A program made the translations under genes and the position numbers. This document shows positions 59,490 through 64,000 of a stretch of 64,000 nt of DNA, one piece after another; the first letter of the stretch is position 1; each line of letters starts with the position of its first letter. The notes under the pieces were generated by a model. It was not told where the DNA came from, did not search any database, and saw only the letters and a list, made by a program, of their open reading frames with translations. Source of the stretch: Antedon bifida (taxonomy: Eukaryota; Echinodermata; Crinoidea; Comatulida; Antedonidae); the NCBI GenBank assembly GCA_963402885.1, contig OY727096.1, positions 2,790,001 to 2,854,000 on the forward strand. Direction: 5' to 3'.

Positions 59490-60109
59490 TTCTAAAGATT
59501 TTTGTAATAAATCAGTACCATAATTATTATTAATCGTTAATTATGTAAATTAAAAGTTGATAGCAATGTTATTTAGTTACATAATTAATAAATTTATGTG
59601 CACAAATATAAATTTAAAAGGCTAGAAAAGGGAAATAAAAAATGGTTTTAATGATGATACCTAGAAAAATAACATGTATAATAATTACAAATGTGCTTTA
59701 GACAAAAAGGGTCCATCAAATATCCTAAAAATAACTGAAATATGATTAAAACCGAGGACCATTTTCACAGATGTTCTCCAGCACCCCAAGTGAGAGCTCA
59801 CTAGAACAGAACACTAGTGAAAAAGGCATCCTACTATTTTCAGATTTACAAAATTAGTACTGAATATATTTTCTTGCATTATATCACGTAATAAAGTGTT
59901 CAATCATTGTTCATTAATGAGAGTACATTGATTATCAAATAAATCATATTGAATACCAGTGCAGCAAATTTTGCAAACGAATTGACACTTTTATCTTTCG
60001 ATGGGAGTTGGCCTGAAGAGAGGTCAAAGTCCGCAGAATCTACTTGCAGTTTGTAATCGGTATAACTAGATACAGTTTATCACTTTTGGCTAGGCTGTAC
60101 TGTTTCGAT

Positions 60110-60445
60110 ATTTGGATTATTCTACTGTACATCGATCTGTCGGGTAGGTGTAATTTGTTCTGTAGCCCTTGGTTAAACTATGTTTTGTATCTTGCGGCCA
60201 AATTTTGGCCTAGTGTTCAGTCTAGTTCTGATAGTAAACCCATAATCTTTTTATTTGTTTTTTATAATTTGTTTCAATTATTCTACCTTGATCTGTTGGG
60301 TAGGTGTCCATGTAATTTGTTCTGTAGCTCTTGATTATAAGCCGTGATGTTTTGTACAGTAACTTTCAGGCCAAATTGTGGCCTAGTGTTTAGTCTCTTG
60401 AATGAGATACTAAATCCATAATCTTAATAATTTCAGCCTTTGTGA
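60110..60445 (+). repeat. Two diverged tandem copies of about 160 bp
   Basis: 60120-60265 and 60285-60440 share TGTAATTTGTTCTGTAGC, TTTTGTA, GGCCTAGTGTT and CCATAATCTT in the same order. Confidence 0.7.
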
Positions 60446-60649
60446 ATTTTTTTTAATTATTTGTATACCTAGGAAAATTTAGAAATTAAAGAGTTTAAAT
60501 TGAACCTTTTAAAACATCCTGAACTAATCCACAGATAATTGTAAAGTGTTGATGACAATATTTTATTCATTTAAAAACAGTTCAAATGGTTAAATATGAA
60601 GGTTAAATGGCTTAGTTGGAATCAAGTACTTGTGTTTTATTGGTCAATT

Positions 60650-60805
60650 TTTAGATCTAAAGTTCTTAAATCTATTTAATTTTGCCACATTTCATATTGT
60701 ATTTTTCTGTGTTTTTATGTCTATATTTATATCTAAATATTTTTAAGGCATCCTATAATTGGTGATTTTTCGCTGTTGGATGTAGTTGAAATAAAATAAG
60801 TAAAT
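60650..60805 (+). repeat. Dispersed repeat, copy 1
   Basis: Shares TCTAAAGTTCTTAA, TCTATTTAATTTTGCCA, TTTTTAAGGCATCCTATAAT and GAAATAAAA with 62770-62932. Confidence 0.75.
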
Positions 60806-61063
60806 AAAATAAATAATAAATGAGTTGAATTAATTTTGTTAATATTTTAATATCAATTTAAATACTGTATCATAAATTGCTATTTTAATTATTTATTTTT
60901 ATAAAATTAAATGTGTTTTTTATTGCTGCACTAACCAAATTATCAAATGTATTTTTTTGGGGCTGTGCAGGATGGGATGTTTGTTATATACTCAACTCTT
61001 TTGTGATAACATTCTATTTAATAACAAGTGCATGGTGTACAGCAAGCTTAGGAATAACAAATC

Positions 61064-61225
61064 TTAAGCTCTGTCTACACTATCAAACTTTATGTGACAA
61101 AAACATGTGATGTGCCCGTATATGGACATGATGATGTCATACAGTAGCACTACCATATTTAAGCATATCACTACCAATAGGCATATCACACTATTTTTGT
61201 CAAACTAGATTGTGATAGAGCTTTA
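61064..61225 (-). mobile_element. Family-A MITE, decayed CArG units
   Basis: Left end intact, right end shortened (GATTGTGATAGAGCTTTA). Confidence 0.84.
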
Positions 61226-61278
61226 GATAGTAAATAAGCTATACACTGTACAATAATTTAATAGCATAGGATCTTATA

Positions 61279-61486
61279 CAGTAGAACCCCCTCTTTTTGG
61301 GACACCCCTATTCAGCGGACACCCCTATTCAGCGGACACCCATTGGGACACTTGACACGTGATTCGAATGAGGAACAATGTTAATACTATGGACAACCCA
61401 TATTCAAGGGACAACTATTATTCATCATTAAGGGAGAACACTTTAGGGTCCTGAGTGTCTCCTTAGTAGGAGTTCAAATCTACCTG
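61279..61486. mobile_element. Tigger/pogo-like MITE
   Basis: Starts CAGTAGAACCCC after TA (61277-61278) and ends GTTCAAATCTACCTG before TA (61487-61488). It contains a duplicated GGACACCCCTATTCAGC. The CAGTAGAACCCC start with TA targets is typical of non-autonomous pogo/Tigger elements. A decayed relative may lie at 36455-36545. Confidence 0.55.
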
Positions 61487-61892
61487 TATGATTAAAATGT
61501 CGCATCACGATCAGATCATTTATTCCTATTGTATTTTGCAGTAGCATAGAAACTGTACAAATAAACATCAACATATAATTGTTTTGTGGGATTGTTTTCA
61601 TGTCTTTTCATAAAGTAATGCTTTCTTTTATTAACTGTAATAATGTTTTATTTAACACGTACATATTTTTGAGTCAACGGCATGACCTTTGTCAGACTGT
61701 AAACATACTTTGTACCGTGGATTGCGTTTAAAATCAATGTAGCAACTCCAAAGTAAATTAACGCAAATTTGTCATAAGCATACAATGCAATAACAATGAA
61801 TAATGGTTCAAATATCGGCCATTTTGTTTGTATGCTTTGCCATTTGGGACATAAAACTGTTTGTATACCATTTACATTACAATATTGATGCC

Positions 61893-62059
61893 TAAAGCTC
61901 TGTCTACACTATTAAACTAGTTTGACAAAAAAAGTGTGATGTGCCCAAATATGGTAGTGATATGCCCAAATATGGTAGTGATATGATGTCAACATGTCCA
62001 TATATGGGCACATCACATTTTTTTGTCGCATAAAGTTAGTAGTGTAGACAGTGCTTTAA
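61893..62059 (+). mobile_element. Family-A MITE, two units
   Basis: Close to the family consensus; three intact CArG boxes. Confidence 0.9.
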
Positions 62060-63262
62060 GGTATGATGTACAGAAAACTTTCTAAGCGGACCCCAAAATT
62101 TGAGAGGATAACCCTGGTTTTTGGAAAAATTTATTTTAAAATATTTTTGTAGTTTAATAGACTTTACTGTATAGTATTGCTTGGAAAAAGTTGCAAGTTT
62201 TCAGTAAATTGTGAATAAAAAATAACTGGATTTTACTAAAGGGGAGATCCCTATAAAGTACTCTATCAAACAAACAAACAAAAACAAACAAGTATGAATT
62301 GTGAGGCATTTTAAGCAACAATGTACAAATTTGATTTCCTAAAAATTCCTTTTCTTTTCACAGCCTAGTTTAAACATTTTGATTATTGCAATTCTAGTAG
62401 ATTGAGCAATGGCCGCTACTGTTGCCATAGAGATGTTTATGTCATTTGATGCTGGTAACCAATTGTGTTTAATGATATTATGTATAACTTAACTAAATTT
62501 ACTTTTCAAAACCAAATACCAGCAATATATTAGTATTGTAAGTTAATTGATTTTGCATGACAAGTGAAGGTAATCATATACGCTAGTTTCCCACACCTTC
62601 CATTTTGAATTTGTTTAGTATCACCGTTCGTAGATTTTTATTTTTCAATGTAGTGTCTTAAATGATGCTATAGATCTAATCATGGAGATTTCTCCATGAT
62701 CTAATGAACAAAACCAGATTACAATTCAATTTCTATTAAAGATAAGACTATCGTTATTATTTTTGACAGTTTTTATATCTAAAGTTCTTAATTCTATTTA
62801 ATTTTGCCATTTTTTGTATGTTTCATCTTGTATTTTACTGTGTTTTTATGTATATATTTATAATATTTAAATATTTTTAAGGCATCCTATAATTGGCGAT
62901 TTTTTGCTTCATCTAAATGAAATAAAAATTTTAAAAAAACAATGTAATTTCTGTACCGTGTTCTTGTATAGTAATTGTAGAGTGTTTTATTTTCTCATGT
63001 CAATTAATTACCACTACCACAAATGTTTTAGTTGAAAATTAAACATAGTCTTTTTTTAAAAAGGGAAGGTCTTATCTGATCAGCATACACTTATATTTTA
63101 GTCATCAATATTTGCATACTGCCAGAAACGTACCATATTATTATCCTGGTTTATGATGATATAATGACTGTTAAAATATATGAACATCAGCATAATATTT
63201 CATTTCTTCGAATTGGTAATTCTTTGTTATTAAGAACAATTTTGTTTCTGTGTTTTATTTTA
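62060..63262. other. Non-coding region near the window end
   Basis: One dispersed repeat copy at 62770-62932. The rest is AT-rich with no supported gene. Confidence 0.4.
62770..62932 (+). repeat. Dispersed repeat, copy 2
   Basis: About 85% like 60650-60805 by eye. The GAAATAAAAA end suggests a retroposed 3' terminus. Confidence 0.75.
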
Positions 63263-63419
63263 TCTGTCTACACTATCAAACTAGTTTGACAAAAAAAGTC
63301 AGTGTGATGAGCCCAAATATGGTAGTGATATTTCCAAATATGGTATTGATATGACATCATCTGATGTCCATATATGGTCACATTACATTATTATAAGTTT
63401 GATTGTGTAGACAAGGCTT
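63263..63419 (+). mobile_element. Family-A MITE, two units
   Basis: Outermost left bases are missing; three intact CArG boxes. Confidence 0.87.
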
Positions 63420-63933
63420 CCGAGTGCTTTTTACTGAATTAGTTAATATATTATTGTTAGTGTTACATAATATTGGTCAAAAAAATCTACCATAATAAAA
63501 GTGTACAGTACATAATTAAAGAAGATACCATTAAAGCATCAATTATCATAAAATTGTATAGCCTATAGTTGAAGGATAGTTACTGTATTACAAACACTAT
63601 TAAATTCTGTATTTAAATTTCTGCAAAAATATTTATACAAAACATTGAATGAATAATAGGGCGCTTCAGTGAGCCTTATGTTACATAGTCAGTTTACACT
63701 TCAGTTGTTTTGTTTGGTCATATTGGGTTGGTTGTTTGTGTTACAGTATAGAGTACCTGTACATAATATTTAAGGTGTGAGTGTGTGTATATTTCTTGGC
63801 TATACAATTTATTTACTTTATTTCACATTGACTTTGAATGTCAATCCATTATACGTATACTTTAGTAGCAGTTTATTAATAAACAAGAAATATTTCTTAC
63901 AAAAAACGCTGCTCGCTTATTGACGCAACAGTT

Positions 63934-64000
63934 TTAAAGATATATTGTCCCTCTGAAAAATATTTTTTATTTCAAATTTGTTTTTGAATTTGTCATTTTA
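63934..64000 (+). mobile_element. Family-B MITE cut by the window end
   Basis: Begins TTAAAGATATATTGTCCCTC and reaches the last base of the window. Confidence 0.75.

Larger units (their letters stand above)
59490..61063. other. Non-coding, repeat-bearing region
   Basis: Contains the tandem 160-bp copies and one dispersed repeat; otherwise no exon or RNA gene is recognised. Confidence 0.4.

Noticed and set aside
60044-60334. 96-aa hydrophobic frame
   Set aside because: Spans two diverged tandem copies of a non-coding repeat; hydrophobicity reflects T-richness.

Overview
This is a gene-bearing window of an animal nuclear genome. It is AT-rich, its genes are split by GT-AG introns, and it is full of small inverted-repeat transposons and minisatellites. 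The proteins are close to vertebrate families (SF1, RAB20, WDR48, OSBPL1A), and SF1 has two zinc knuckles where human SF1 has one. I therefore favour an invertebrate deuterostome such as an echinoderm, but the sequence alone does not settle this.

Layout: (1) 1.2-7.8 kb, minus strand: a short Ser/Pro-rich protein I do not recognise, with a convincing CRE/TATA promoter and a 5' UTR exon near 7.8 kb. (2) 7.9-13.2 kb: intergenic repeats. (3) 13.95-27.22 kb, minus: splicing factor SF1, 13 coding exons, 674 aa. (4) 27.77-29.87 kb, plus: a RAB20-like small GTPase, 4 exons, 230 aa, head-to-head with SF1 across 553 bp. (5) 33.04-41.18 kb, minus: WDR48/UAF1, 16 exons, 673 aa. (6) 42.00-56.14 kb, plus: the first 450 aa (12 exons) of a long oxysterol-binding-protein-related protein, ORP1L-like, with ankyrin repeats and a PH domain, head-to-head with WDR48. 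Its lipid-binding domain is not seen in the window. (7) 56.2-64 kb: no exon recognised. Reading frame is kept across every junction I assigned, and the summed SF1, RAB20 and WDR48 exons are multiples of three.

The repeats are the unusual part. About 37 copies or fragments of one foldback MITE (family A, about 80-205 bp) occupy roughly 8% of the window, mostly in introns and sometimes within a few bases of splice sites. Most copies carry one to four perfect CArG boxes, CC(A/T)6GG, the SRF/MADS recognition sequence, and part of the element is a CArG-bearing tandem unit whose number varies. A second family (B) inserts at TTAA, shown by one copy nested in another. A 2.65-kb terminal-inverted-repeat element is nested in a family-A copy. 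A 3.8-kb, 24-bp G-rich minisatellite fills an ORP1 intron. In two genes the 3' end of an exon together with its 5' splice site has been tandemly duplicated into the intron.

The genes do not form a functional unit: pre-mRNA branch-point recognition (SF1), membrane traffic (RAB20, ORP1) and deubiquitinase activation (WDR48). Head-to-head promoters are the main organisational link.
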